Shown here piece by piece: positions 1-11,610 of a stretch of DNA of 64,000 nt. Both the position numbers and the translations under genes were made by a program. Origin of the DNA: Arabidopsis thaliana (lineage: Eukaryota; Streptophyta; Magnoliopsida; Brassicales; Brassicaceae); assembly GCF_000001735.4 (NCBI RefSeq), contig NC_003076.8:10912001-10976000 (forward strand), read 5' to 3'. Numbering within the stretch: the first letter of the stretch is position 1; the number at the start of each line of letters is the position of its first letter. The notes under the pieces were generated by a model. It ran no database searches and was not told where the DNA came from. It saw only the letters and a list, made by a program, of their open reading frames with translations.

Positions 1-1229
1 TGTTTTACGTATTCTACCAAGGAACCTTATAAATCATGAAACGAAGGTCTATATATAATAAACCAAAACAAATAACAAAAAGAGGTCCAAATTGAATTTT
101 CGGGCTTCATAATTTTTAGGCCCTTTTCAATAACATCTTTTGAGTAGAATTATTATAAAAAAACCTATAACAAATATTTGTATTCCAAAATTGGCTGACA
201 CTAACACTACAACGCTTTATTTAAATTGTGGAACATTATAATTGATTAATTTCCTATTTAACTCCACTTATATTCATCTTCTTCTCTGCTAGATCTATCT
301 ATCTATTCATCTTCTTCGTTCCTTTTTGTTGTTGCCATAGTCATTGACTATTAAAGTCTATCCAGGTTAAAACTTTAACTTTTGTGCAAAAAAACCTCGA
401 ACTCATCCATTTTTGCAATTTTACTCTCCACCTCCAACATATGTAGATTAATTCTATGAAATCTAAATACGCATTGTATCCTTTTTTTGCTCTTTTTGTT
501 ACCATTAATTTTGTAAAATATTGACATATAATATGTTAAATCGAAGCCCTCACGATGAATAGTTCAACTCTACCTTTAAAATTATAAGATTATAATGTAT
601 ATGATCATTAAAATGGATGAGTTCGAGGTTATATTTGCAGAAACCCCTTATTTATTTATTTGTTCATTCTTTTTCTCTCTAACACATTAATTCTAATTTC
701 TTCAATCTAGTTGGCAGATGCTTGTGAATTATACACATGATTCTAAGCTTTTGGAGTGGATGAGAATGAACCAATACAACACGGAATAATCCATCTGACT
801 TACATGGATTTTCCTAATTAATTTGTTTGGAGCAGAAGCACTAAAACGTGGAGCAAGCGTAAAAGAAATTCGGCTGTGAGACGGATTAACCTTTTTCACC
901 TTCTATTGGTGAAAACTATTGCAAGAAGCTTCTTCTAACACTTTATAAATTGAGCTAATTATAAATCTTTAAATTTATATAGTTTATGTTGGCGATTCAA
1001 TTAAAAGTGCATTTAAGTATTTATAAATTTTATAATTTTGATTAAAAACAAATGGTACTCGTGCTTGTATTGGTGATAATATTAGTTTATTTATATTTTC
1101 GTGTAACATATAACATATTTTCTATAACTCATATGACATTATTATTCTATTATTTTACTAGGTCATTTAAAAAAAATGAAAATCGTGTTATAAAATATAA
1201 CGCATATAAATATATTATTATTTTATTAT
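1..1229. other. AT-rich intergenic DNA, no gene recognised
   Basis: No reading frame here resembles a known protein. The 98-codon frame starting at 1052 is built of low-complexity hydrophobic codons in AT-rich DNA and looks like chance. The only structure seen is a short hairpin-forming repeat, listed separately. Confidence 0.6.
384..652. repeat. Small palindromic (MITE-like) repeat
   Basis: The block CCTCGAACTCATCCATTTT near 392-412 recurs in reverse complement as AAAATGGATGAGTTCGAGG near 610-629. The flanks AACTTTTGTGCAAAA and TTTGCAGAAACC are more loosely paired. About 200 bases separate the arms. Such a structure fits a small non-autonomous DNA transposon. I could not find a convincing target-site duplication, so family and exact ends are open. 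Confidence 0.5.
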
Positions 1230-2870
1230 ATGAATTATGTTGTATTTGGAACATTATAAGAGAAGAAAAAAATAATTCACTTCTTGTTCTTATTCATTTC
1301 AATGTACAACAACTATTTACAGGGATAAGAGACTTGGAGTTCAAGTGACTTAATGTCCAAGTCTTAAGAATATAAGATGATAAGATCAAATAGTAATACT
1401 CCCCCTTGACTATCCATTACTTTTGATGAGTAACGTACTGACTCGTCAAAACCTTATCAAGGAAAAATCCATTGGGATAAAAACCATGATAAGGGAAAAA
1501 GAGTACAGTGACATGAACTCCCCCTCGAAAAGACTTCACAAGTCTCATAGATGACGCATTGCAATACTTTGAACATGCTTTATAAATGTAGAAGTTGGAA
1601 GCGCCTTTGTAAATAGATCTGTTGCATTGTCACTTGGACGAATGTATTGAACGTCAACTTTTTTATTCTTCTCGAGTTCTTGAGTGTAGGAGAAGAATTG
1701 TGGAGGAAGATGCTTTGTTGTATCGCTCTTGATATAGCCTTCTCTGATTTGAGCAACACATAAAGCATTATCTTCATATAATCTTGTTGGCTCTCTTTTG
1801 ATGGCTACTCCACTTGCTTCTTGAATATGGTTAGTCATGGATCTAAACCAAACACATTCTCTACATGTTTCATGAAGAGCAATAATTTCTGCGTGGTTTG
1901 ATGAACTGGCGACTAGAGTCTACTTTTGAGAACGCCACGAGATTGCAGTTTCTCCTATGGTAAAAACATATGTGGTTTGTGATAGAGACTTATGAGGGGC
2001 TCTATATATCTAAATCTGCAAAACCAACTAGACCAAACTCGGGGTTTCTAAAATAATATAATTTTAAATCAATAATACTTTGAAGATAACGGAAGATGTA
2101 ATTTATCTCATTCTAATGCCTTCGTGTAGGGGATGAATTGTACCTTGCAAGCAAATGAGTAGCAAAAGCAATATCTGGGCTTGTAGAATTTGCAAGATAC
2201 ATAAGTCCACCGATAGCACTTATATAAGGTACTTCGGGACAAACAAATTTTTTCGTTATCCCCACAAGGTCTAAATGGATCATTTTCAACATTTAAAGAT
2301 CTATTGACCATTTGAGTACTTAAAGGATTTGCTTTATCCATATTAAGCGCTTTAAAATCCTTTTTGTATAATTGGATTGATGTACAAATGTACCTTCTTG
2401 TAAATGCTCAATTTGGAAACCGAGACAAAATTTTGTCCTTTCAAGATGAGTTCCCCTTGAAATATAATCCAAATAACAACACTGGTAATTCTTCTAATAT
2501 ATATTGTCTCTCGGCTACTATGCAAAGATATTCAATGCCATCTTTATTCATAATCTCTATATGATATTCATTACTTTAGATATCTTTGAAACTTATCAAG
2601 TTTTTATGAGACTTAGGAGAATATAATGCATCATTTACTTTAAAATGAGTTTTCTTTAGCATTGTAAAATTGGCTTCGCCAAAACCAATAATAATCTTTG
2701 CATGACCATATATAGTACTCACGCTTCTATCAAAATCTTTTATTTCGGGAGAGGAGAAGTACGTTTTATCTTTAAAGATTGTGTGCATAGAAGCATTGTT
2801 CGCCAGAAAGATATCTTCATCCTCAATCTCATATTTTGACATTTTTCTGGAAATAAAATATTTGTTCATT
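1230..2870 (-). mobile_element. Decayed Ty1/Copia retrotransposon, 3' half
   Basis: Reading on the minus strand from 2870 downward, three polyprotein remnants follow in pol order. At 2576-2869 there is a stretch like the gag/pre-integrase region (YSPKSHKNLISFKD). At 2108-2341 there is the end of the reverse transcriptase, frameshifted. At 1545-1838 there is an RNase H domain ending with a DLFTKALP-type motif. Integrase and most of the reverse transcriptase are missing. A purine run reading AAGGGGGAG on the minus strand (about 1400-1408) fits the polypurine tract, so about 1230-1398 is probably part of the 3' LTR. There are several stops and no intact frame; it is a dead copy. Confidence 0.8.
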
Positions 2871-3500
2871 AAAAGTTTGCAATAGACTATTCATATGTCA
2901 TAATATATTACAATAAAAATATTATCCCAGAAAACAAAAGCATCCGCAATGTTTGTCATACATAGCATGATCATACATATAGCTATAATATATTACATTG
3001 ATTTCTCGTTGTCATGATCAATAGAGAAAATCTGCCATATCAAGATGATTATCATCATCTTGGCATTTAAAAGAAGGTAGGATCCCCATGTTCATGTTTT
3101 CGTTTGACATTCCATAATGTTAAGAAGCATGCTTCAAGAACCACAAAGTTTAATATATCATACAAAAAAATATTTAACGAATGAGAAACATATGATGTGT
3201 TCCAAATACCACATATCGGCAAATGGCTATTGTGTTAGTTAGGAAGAATGACTCTTTATAAGGTCGTATCTAGATCTCGTGAATGATTATTGTTACGAGT
3301 AAAATACACATAATAGTTTTACGCTTAATATAGACCGCAAATGCACAGACAAACTCAAGAGTATTTAATGATCGAATCCACATAGACTAAAGAAACATAC
3401 ATAAGACTTCAATTAATCTAGGATAACAACGAGTTACAATAACTCATGGAGTTTTGCATAATCTATCAATAATAACAATATGAATAAATGTCTTTTGCAC
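2871..3500. other. Intergenic AT-rich DNA
   Basis: No gene or element boundary recognised. About 55 bases at 3150-3205 are similar, in inverse orientation, to 13065-13120 (shared core ACACATCATATGTTTCTCAT). This suggests that both places hold pieces of one dispersed repeat that I cannot name. Confidence 0.5.
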
Positions 3501-3995
3501 TTCCGAATAGTTGTGTCTGTTAAAATATTATTGACGTTTACTTTTTTACATTTGTGTCTTTTCATCGTAAATAGTTGTGTCTGTTAAAATACTGACAGTT
3601 ACGTTTTTACATTCTTGTCTTTTCATTGTAAACATTTTTGTCTATTTAATATTGACGGTTATGTTTTTACATTCATGCCTTTTCATCGTAAACAGTTGAG
3701 TCTGTTAAAATATAGACGGTTAGTTTTGGTTGTAAAGACTTTGACTTTAAATTTTGGCTGTACAAACTTTGACTGTAGAGACTTTGACTGTAAAAACTTT
3801 GGCTGTTAAAATCTGATTGATAGAACAAAACTGTAGAAGCTGTGACTGTTATTTTTTAGGATTATATATATTCAGAATAAATATAAATATATTATAAATG
3901 AACTCATGTGATAATATAATTTTATTAATGATAAGAATTTTAAAAAATAAAAATATCATAAATAAATGCATAGAAAAATATTCTAAAAAAAATAA

Positions 3996-5134
3996 GGGAG
4001 ATTTGCAAAACTACCCTTTTTTTACTACCCTTTTGCAATAATACCTTTTTGTGTTGTCCATTTTTAAAAATACACATTTCCTTGAACAGAATGACCAAAT
4101 TACCCTCATCCAATAGGAACATGTAATAGGAACAAGTAATAGGAAACTAAAATTTTTCCGCCAAATTTTTGGCGCCAAAATTTATTTTTCCCGCCAAAAC
4201 AAAATTTCCGCCAAAATAAAAAAAATTCCCACCAATTTTTTTTTCGTAACAAATTTTTTTCTCAGCCAAAAAATGCTTTTAAAAATTCTTGTAAATTTTT
4301 ATTGGCGGGAAATAGATTTACAATGGATTTTAAAAGGATTTTAAAATATTTACAAGAGATTTTAAAAGGGTTTTAAAATATTTACAAGAGATTTTAAAGG
4401 GCTTTAAAAGATTAACAAAAGTTTTTTAAAGATTTTTAAAAGGTTTAAAAGTATTTCAAAAGATTTCAAGGGATTTTAAAAGGGTTTTAAAGATTTACAA
4501 GGGATTTTAAAAGGTTTGAAAAAAATTTACAAGAGTTTTTAAAGTCTTCTAAAACTCCTTGAAAATCCCTTGTAAATATTTTAAAACACTTTTAAAATCA
4601 CTTGTAGATATTTTAAAACCCTTTTAAAACAATTTTAAACTCTTTAAAAATCTTCAAAAAACCTTTGTAAATCTTTTAAAGCCCTTTAAAATCCCTTGTA
4701 AATCTTTTTAAAATCCTTTTAAAATCCCTTGTAAATATTTTAAAACTCTTTTAAAATCTCTTGTAAATCTTTTAAACCCCTTTTAAAATCTCTTGTAAAT
4801 ATTTTAAAAGCCTTTTAAAATCCCCTGTAAATCTTTTAAAACCCTTTTAAAATCCTTTGTAAGTCTATTTTCTCGCCAAAAATTTTTTTTTTCGGAAATT
4901 TTTGGCGGGAAATTTTTTCAAAATTTTTTTTGGCGGGAAAATTTTGGCGGGAAATTTATTTTGGAATATTTTAGGCGAAAAATATTAATATTTCATTTTA
5001 TTAACCTTAAACAATTTCCAAATAGGGGTAAAATGGTCATTAAAAATTTAAAGAGGGTAGAAATGAAAATGACTAAAGAAAAAGAGTAAAATTGAAAAGG
5101 GACATCATGAAAAGGACATTAGAAAGAATTTTTC
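3996..5134. mobile_element. Palindromic Mutator-like element (1.14 kb)
   Basis: The element is flanked by the same 9 bases, AAAAAATAA, at 3987-3995 and 5135-5143, the duplication length typical of Mutator-like transposons. Its ends (GGGAGATTTGCAAAACTACCC on the left; on the right, in reverse complement, a diverged form rich in CCTTTT) are imperfect inverted repeats. Inside, the left half (about 4140-4555) and right half (about 4556-4990) are long inverted repeats, each made of subrepeats of about 30 bases such as TTTACAAGAGATTTTAAAAG, bordered by TTTCCCGCCAAAA / TTTTGGCGGGAAA blocks. It has no coding capacity, so it must have been moved by a transposase supplied elsewhere. Confidence 0.8.
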
Positions 5135-5906
5135 AAAAAATAAACGAAATATGTATTATTCATTCATGTTTAATAACCTAACATTGCATTAAAAAGTGGA
5201 AAAACTAAAAATCAAATTATTAATAATAAAATATTTATTTAAAAGAAATGACAAAGGTTCAGAACTAAAATAAGAAATAAATATTCTAAATGAACACATT
5301 TATACCAATATTAATGGTGATTATGAAAATAAAATGATTATTATTAAAATGGATCTTAAAAGAAAGATTGAAAAATGATAATAATTAATTTATTAAATAC
5401 TATTTGTGAAACAATATTTGTAAACATGTAGAAAGATTCTAATTATTATTAGGAGAAGAAAAATAAAAGTTTTTAATTATTATTTATTTTAAAGTTTTAT
5501 TATTTATTTGAAAGCCTCATATTTGAGACTTCAGTAAAATGAACGTAAAAAAAAAAAAAGTGGGCTCTCAGACTTTAAAAAAATCTAAAGTCCTAAAATT
5601 ATGATTGGTAAATATTTAACTTTTAAGACTTTTAAAAAAAGCTATAGTCCTTAAAATCTCAGCCAATCACCCCCACATTGCCGGTTATTTTTTTCGTTGT
5701 CTTTTTATCGTAAATTCTCATAAAACTGTATTTTCATCGTAAACAGTTGTGTATGTTAAAATATTAATGGTTACTTTTTTTCATTCATGTCTTTTTATCA
5801 TAACTTTTTGTTATCATTAACTGTTATTTTTTCGGTTAGTGTCTTTTTATCTCAACTTCTCGTAAAACAGTATTTTTATCGTAAACAGTTGTGTCTGTTA
5901 AAATAT

Positions 5907-6382
5907 GGGAAAAATTTCAAAACAAAATCGCAAACTTTCAAATTTGGGACGAAAAAAGCAGGAACTTGTGAAATGCCATTTAAATCACGAAATTTTGTTT
6001 GATTTTTGGATAAAATAGTCAAATTTTGTTGACTAGGCCATTTTGGTCATGTCGTTATTTTTCCGTTAACGAAGTTAAATTTCCGCTAGAAGTTTCAGTT
6101 AAATCGAAATAACGTCGTTTTGAAATCTCTAAAACGACATTGTTTTATCAGAAAATAATGATAAAAACTGCATCAATGTAGACTTGAACTGTAATATTTA
6201 ACGGAAATTTAACTCCGTCAACGGAAAAATAACGACATGACCAAAATGGCCTAGTTAGTCAAAAAAAATTGACCATTTTATCCAAAAGTCAAACAAAAAT
6301 TCGTGATTTAAATGACATTTCACAAGTTCATGCTTTTTTCGTCCGAGATTTGAAAGTTCACAATGTTTTGACATTTTTCCTG
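5907..6382. mobile_element. Palindromic 476-bp non-autonomous DNA transposon
   Basis: Two arms of about 190 bases (5907-6110 and 6190-6382) are inverted copies. For example, CCATTTTGGTCATGTCGTTA on the left answers TAACGACATGACCAAAATGG on the right. TTAAAATAT occurs at both edges (5898-5906 and 6383-6391), consistent with a 9-bp duplication. That motif is also part of the host array, so the duplication is less certain than for the neighbouring element. Non-coding. Confidence 0.75.
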
Positions 6383-7074
6383 TTAAAATATTGACGGTTA
6401 TTTTTTTACATTCATGTCTTTTCATTATAAATTTTTGATATATGGTTATTTTTCGTTAGTGTCTTTTTATCGTAATTCATCATAAGTTTTTGATATATGG
6501 TTATTTTTTCCGTTTGTGTCTTTTTATTGCAACTTTTTGATAAATATTTAGGGTTATTTTTCTGACGTTGTGTCTCTTTATTACAACTTTCTGTTATAAT
6601 ATTGACAGTTATCTTTTTTTGTTTGTGTCTGTTCATCACATCTTTCCTTATGAATAGTTGTCTACATAAATGTTTGTAACTATTCAACTCTATATATTCA
6701 TCAGTCTTCTTAAAAATTCTAAATTTTTGTTCTTTACCACAGATTCTTTGTTTCATGATGAATTAACAAAAAAACCCAATGTCTTTACATTTCTGAAGAG
6801 TTTTGTTTTTTTAACGAAATATTTGGTTAAAATGTTAACGGTTACTTTTTTGGGTATGTCTTTTCATCGTAATCTTCCACTAACATTGACGATTGTTTTT
6901 TTCGTTAGTACCTTTTTAGTGCAACTTTCGTTTGTATCTTTGTCATTTAAATATTGATGGTTCTTTTTTCTTTGTGTTTTTCTTATCGCAACATTTTGGT
7001 AAAATATTGACAATTACTTTTTTAGTTAGTGTCTTTTCTTCGTAACTTTCTATTTACATTAATGGTTATTTTTT

Positions 7075-7438
7075 AGGGAATTTGCAAAAGGATCTTTTTT
7101 CTACTACCATTTTGTAACAATACCTTTTTTGTTGTCTATTTTTGAAACTATCCTTTTTCTTGAACAAAATGATCAAATTACCCTTATCTAATGAGAACAT
7201 ATAATAAGAAACTGTAAATTTTCCGCCAACAATTATTGGCGGTAAAATTTACTGGCAAAAAATTTATTTTTTGGAATATTTTAGGTTGGAAAACTCAATA
7301 TTTCATTTTGTTAACTTAAAACATTTTCCAAATAGGGGTAAAATAGTCATTAAAAATTAAAAGAGGGTATAAATGAAAATGACAAACAAAAAATGGCATA
7401 ATGGAAAAGGGGTAGTGTTGAAAGGGCATTTTTAGCAA
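7075..7438. mobile_element. Short relative of the 3996-5134 Mutator-like element
   Basis: The left end (AGGGAATTTGCAAAAGG, then AATACC, then TTGAACAAAATGATCAAATT) and the right half (CCAAATAGGGGTAAAATAGT, then AAAAGAGGGTATAAATGAAA) are clear relatives of the 1.14-kb element. The central subrepeat block is absent and replaced by a short TTGGCGG region. Flanking TTATTTTTT (7066-7074) and TTATTTTTA (7439-7447) match at 8 of 9 positions, consistent with a Mutator-type duplication. Confidence 0.65.
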
Positions 7439-7985
7439 TTATTTTTATTTTTTCCTTTAGTGTCATTTTATCGCAACTTTTTATTTGTGGTTTTTTCATC
7501 GTAACTTTCTGTTAATATCGATGGTTATTTTTTCGTTTGTGTCTTTTTATCGTAATTTCGTAAAAATATTGACGGTTATTTTGTGGTTGTGTCTCTTTAT
7601 CGCAAGTTTCGGTTAAAATATTGACAAGTTTTTTTTATTCGTATCTTTCCATCGTAACTTTCCGTTAATATTCGCGGTTATTTTTTCGGTTACCGTCTTT
7701 TTATCGCAACTTTTTGTTAGTGTCTTTTCAACTTTTCCTTAACATTGATTGTTATTTTTCCGTTAGTGTTTTTATCGCAAATTTTCATAAAAATATTGAA
7801 AGTTAATTTTCCTTAGTTGTGTCTTTTTATTGCAACTTTCCGTTAAAATATTGACGGTCATTTTTTCGATTGTTTTATTTATTTAAAATTTCCGTTAGAA
7901 TATCGACAGTTACTATTATCGTTCATGTTTCTTCATCGTAACTTTTCGTTGGTTTATGTTTTGTCTTCATCGTAATTTCTTTTTA

Positions 7986-8838
7986 TAAAATGTGATTTGT
8001 TTTAAAGGAAATCATTATATAATCATATTTAGTATATTTCCCCTGCGAGGGGAGGGGGTCTGAGTCCTACTTATAATTGACAATAAAAATACATAAATAA
8101 ACTTATATAATAAAATAAGATTTTTTCAAGTTCATGCTCTAAAAAGTTGACAAGTGGCGCTATATTTATTTGACATGTGTCATTTGCGTTAAATTTAAAT
8201 ACAGTATTTTCATATTCACTTTGTTTAGTTATAGTTTTCTGCTAAAACAATCTCTTAACATTTTGCAATGCCCTTTTTGTAATTCATTATTTTTCCTAAT
8301 AATGTATCATTTATCAATATTTCATTAAATTAACATAACATTAGAATTTCTTAGGAATTAAAGAAAACAATATTAGTTTTATAACTTTCAAGCCAAAGAT
8401 CTAATAATTTTTCTCTAAAATAACTTCAAGATAAAAATATATATGAATATATTATAATATGTGTTTGTTGACAATATGATATTTTATTTATCTTTAATAA
8501 TAATCAGAATCACAATTTATTGCATATTTATTCTTTAAAATGTAACTCCCATAATGTTTGACAAAATAAAATAACTCAACATATAAAAACACTATAATGG
8601 ATTAACTACCATCTAGTTTATGTTTTAGTGGAAAACATATGTTTTTACATTTACAACAAAAAGAAACACTCAAAATATTTATACCATATTGTACTAACTG
8701 TCATTCTCTTTATATCTTTTGTGGAAAACATATTTTATTACATTTTAGAAAATAAAAATAAAACACAAACAAAAATATATAAAAAACACAATCATGATAA
8801 TTTATATTTCTTTAGTAATATAATCACATTATTTTTTT
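7986..8838. other. AT-rich intergenic DNA
   Basis: No gene seen. The 80-codon frame at 8628-8870 is AT-rich low complexity and runs into the 5S-derived element to its right, so it is not credible. A short GC-rich run, CCCCTGCGAGGGGAGGGGG, sits near 8040-8058 without an obvious role. Confidence 0.55.
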
Positions 8839-9165
8839 TGATAACTCGATCGGGTGATCTAGTTCAATAGACACCACAATTTCCGAGCCAGGTTGCAGTG
8901 ATTTTTCTCCCTAGATGGTTCTCGGGTCAACGGGGCATGAGATCTGAGTAATCCCGGGGCCAAGAGGAGGCATATGAAAAAACCCTCACACCACACGGAA
9001 AGTCACCCATCCTTAGATTTTCCCAGCTTAAGCAAGCTTAACCGTGGAGTTCTCTCAGGACGTTTGACCGAATATATAAGTATACTTTGGTGATATAGTC
9101 GGTGAAATCACTTCTTTTAAACCTCTACGCATACACAACCATATTCTAGAAACCGGGGTATTACA
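8839..9165 (-). mobile_element. 5S rRNA-bearing LTR-like unit (Cassandra-type)
   Basis: On the minus strand this 327-base unit starts TGTAATACCCCGG and ends GAGTTATCA, so it has the TG...CA edges of an LTR. Inside it carries a block clearly derived from 5S ribosomal RNA. Cassandra elements are small non-coding LTR retrotransposons of plants whose LTRs carry a 5S promoter, and the unit size fits. No second LTR, primer-binding site or clean 5-base duplication is visible, so this would be a solo LTR. On the minus strand the unit is followed by eight A residues, so a 5S-headed retroposon is an alternative. Confidence 0.65.
8995..9062 (-). other. 5S rRNA-derived internal promoter block
   Basis: Read on the minus strand, GGTTAAGCTTGCTT corresponds to box A of plant 5S genes (AGTTAAGCGTGCTT), and AAGGATGGGTGAC corresponds to the intermediate element plus box C (TAGGATGGGTGACC), in the correct order and near-correct spacing. 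GAGAACTCCACGG matches the preceding CAGAACTCCGCAG. The 5S sequence outside this region is not conserved, so it is not a functional 5S gene. It may still attract TFIIIA/RNA polymerase III, which is inference. Confidence 0.75.
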
Positions 9166-9869
9166 TTTACCTTCACTTTCTTCTTCTTCTTCATGTTTTG
9201 AAGTTGACAAATATTATTTACAAAATGCATGTTTAGTCAAGTTGCTAAAATTCATATTAGTCTTTAAATGTATTTTAGTTTTTCAGTCAAAAGACCAAAA
9301 GTGAGTACTTAACCAAATGACAAACATATCTATATAGGCAAATGTTCATTAGATACATAAGATATTTCCAGGTTGGTGCTCTTAATATATTCACCTTTTA
9401 TTTTTATTTGTGGTTACTTCTTTTCGTTTCTTTCATTTAGTTTAAAATTTCAATATACAAACATTTCTCCTATTTGTATACACTTAATTTATTTTTGGTC
9501 AAATTTTTAAAATTTTGATCTTTGCAAATCTAGATAAAACCTTATGTACTAAACATGAACTTATAACTCAATTTACTGATCATAACAATTGAAAGAGTGT
9601 TTATCTTTCACTTATCATGTTGAACTAGGTGAGTGCCCGCCCTAATTAAAAAAAAATTAATTAAAAAAAAAAATTTTGTAATATATTTAATTTATCACCC
9701 TTTTTAAAAATGTTATTTTATAAGAGAAATTGTATTATGAAGGATGAAAATTAGATATTTCTTATTAAGTACTGCATATTGTTTGTTAATTTTTACTCAT
9801 AGGTAGAAGATTTGAGTGTGTTGATGAAACCGCATAGTCCAGTGTTGTTTGAATATTAATAAACAAAAT

Positions 9870-9907
<38 letters not shown>

Positions 9908-11208
9908 TATGTATTTATTTTTGTTAGTATTTAAACTATACCGCACTTAATCCATAGTTTAACCACATCTCTAAGCCTAATTTATAGGTATGTTATATAT
10001 ACTTTTTTTTGGTATTGGTAAGTTGTAAAGGATTATAGAAGAGCATCATTTTAGCTTACTCGTGCATATTTTAATAAATTTAATTTTGTTTTTAACATTC
10101 GTTTTGTTCTCCTTTTTTGTTCTTTTGTAAAATTGTATTTTAAAATAACTATTGTTTTCAAATGTTTGCTACTTAATTTGTTCGTATTTTGATTTCTTAC
10201 CCATATATATATATTTATTGATGGATGGTTAACAATTTTAACAATATTTTGAAACTACTCTATGCAATGATTGGTAATATAAGAGTTGGATTTTATTATA
10301 TTTAAAAATTCTCTGCAACAGCAACAGAGGAAAAACATGAAAGTAAAAAAAAACTACTTGAATTTATTTATTTTGAAGCTTTATGATAGTTCATTGGCTA
10401 AAACATTATTGGTGCTAATTTTAATGAAATGATAGTTGCTGACCAAAACTATTGTAATAATAATAATTTAAAAAAAAACAGTAGAAAATTATTATTGAAT
10501 TATTGTTTTGTGTTTTGGTATTTTTGTGCTTTATCCTTCTATCAGCCTTTACTTTTTTAATATACCCTAAATTGGTCCGACACAAACAAAGACTTTTTAT
10601 GCTTCAGCCTTCAAGTAGGGATTTGTTAATCGTCTATCGATCTATGTTCATATCTAATTTAATTTGCTTTACTGTTGTTTGACGAATTTTATCTCGTCGG
10701 ATGGCTTTCGCAATTCTCCGTTGTTTCTTAGGATGATTAATCGTCAAATCTATTAGTTGGAACTAAGCCTTCTGTAAAAATAAAATATCATTCTGGGGCA
10801 TCGGTGAATCAAATGATCAAAGGTTCCAGCTACTGTTGTCGGTACATTGAAAGGCATGCGTCTGGAATATCAAAGTCGACAATTCAACATGTATACATAG
10901 TATGTTAAGATTTAACAAAAAATTACATTCGAATATCTGTAAATTTCATTTTTCTTTTTCTGTTACAATTTAAAACATGCACCTAATGTATTATTATAGT
11001 TGTCCAAATTAAAAACAATTTAATTTGTTTTAAAAATTTGATTTGAAAAATGCTAAATAATATGTTTATATGACAAACAAATGGATTTTAACTACAACTA
11101 CTAAGAAGTATAAAACACTCGGCCATATATATACGAAAACCAAACCAATATCTTCACTCTCTTTTATCAAAAAGCTTTTAACCTCAGCTGTTCAATAATT
11201 CACCAATC
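9166..11208. other. Long AT-rich intergenic stretch
   Basis: No gene recognised over two kilobases. It contains an AT-dinucleotide run, short A/T tracts, and near 11120-11200 a plausible decayed promoter and leader (ATATATA then a CT-rich leader) for the aquaporin pseudogene that follows. Confidence 0.55.
9873..9904. repeat. (AT)n microsatellite
   Basis: About 16 uninterrupted AT dinucleotides. Likely to vary in length between individuals. Confidence 0.95.
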
Positions 11209-11610
11209 ATGGTGACCAGAAACATCGCCTTTTATGGATTCCAATAAGAGGTCTATTATCTGAACGCACTTAGGGTTGTGCTCTCAGAGTTTATCTCGAC
11301 TTTGATCTTCGTCTTCGCTGGCTCATGCTCCGGAATTGCTTTCAACAAGCTCACTAACAATGGAGCCACCACTCCTACCGGCCTCGTCGCCGCTGCCTTA
11401 GCTCATGCTTTAGGTCTCCTTGTTATTTGTTTCTGTTGTCGCTAACATTTCTGGTGGCCACGTTAACCCTGTCGTTACATTCGGTGTCTTTCTCAGTGTG
11501 TCAGAGGTAACATCATTCTCCTCAGTGGTATTTTCTACTTGATTGCTCAGCTTTTTGGCTCAGTCGCCGCGTATTTCCTCCTTATCTTTCCCACTGGTGA
11601 CGAGGTAACA
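11209..11610 (+). pseudogene. TIP1;2-like tonoplast aquaporin pseudogene, truncated
   Basis: The translation follows the N-terminal half of TIP1-class aquaporins, water channels of the vacuolar membrane. It begins MVTRNIAFYGFQ, then reads [20 protein letters not shown], then [23 protein letters not shown] stop occurs after codon 12. The frame is lost just after AHALGLL, although [10 protein letters not shown] and GIFYLIAQLFGSVAA follow in another frame. The first NPA pore motif has become NPV. Similarity ends after FPTGDE near 11606, about halfway through the family's roughly 250 residues, and the second half is absent. The closest family member I recall is TIP1;2. It cannot make an aquaporin. 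Confidence 0.85.

Larger units (their letters stand above)
3525..7985. repeat. Diverged short tandem array split by three insertions
   Basis: A unit of roughly 45-60 bases is repeated many times with much divergence. Its recurring blocks are GTTAAAATATTGACGGTTA, TTTTTTCGTTTGTGTC and TTTTTATCGTAACTTT. Segments lie at about 3525-3855, 5690-5906, 6383-7074 and 7440-7985. The elements at 3996-5134, 5907-6382 and 7075-7438 separate them, so the array is older than those insertions. Short frames inside it, such as the one at 3615-3809, are only translations of the repeat. Its origin is unknown; it could be the repeat-rich end of a large transposon. Confidence 0.75.

Noticed and set aside
8995-9062. 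Functional 5S rRNA gene
   Set aside because: Only the internal promoter part matches; the flanking 5S sequence is lost or replaced.
9600-10800. Possible genes or RNA genes in the AT-rich stretch
   Set aside because: No frame of useful length, no splice-consistent coding signal and no tRNA box A/B pair could be found by eye.
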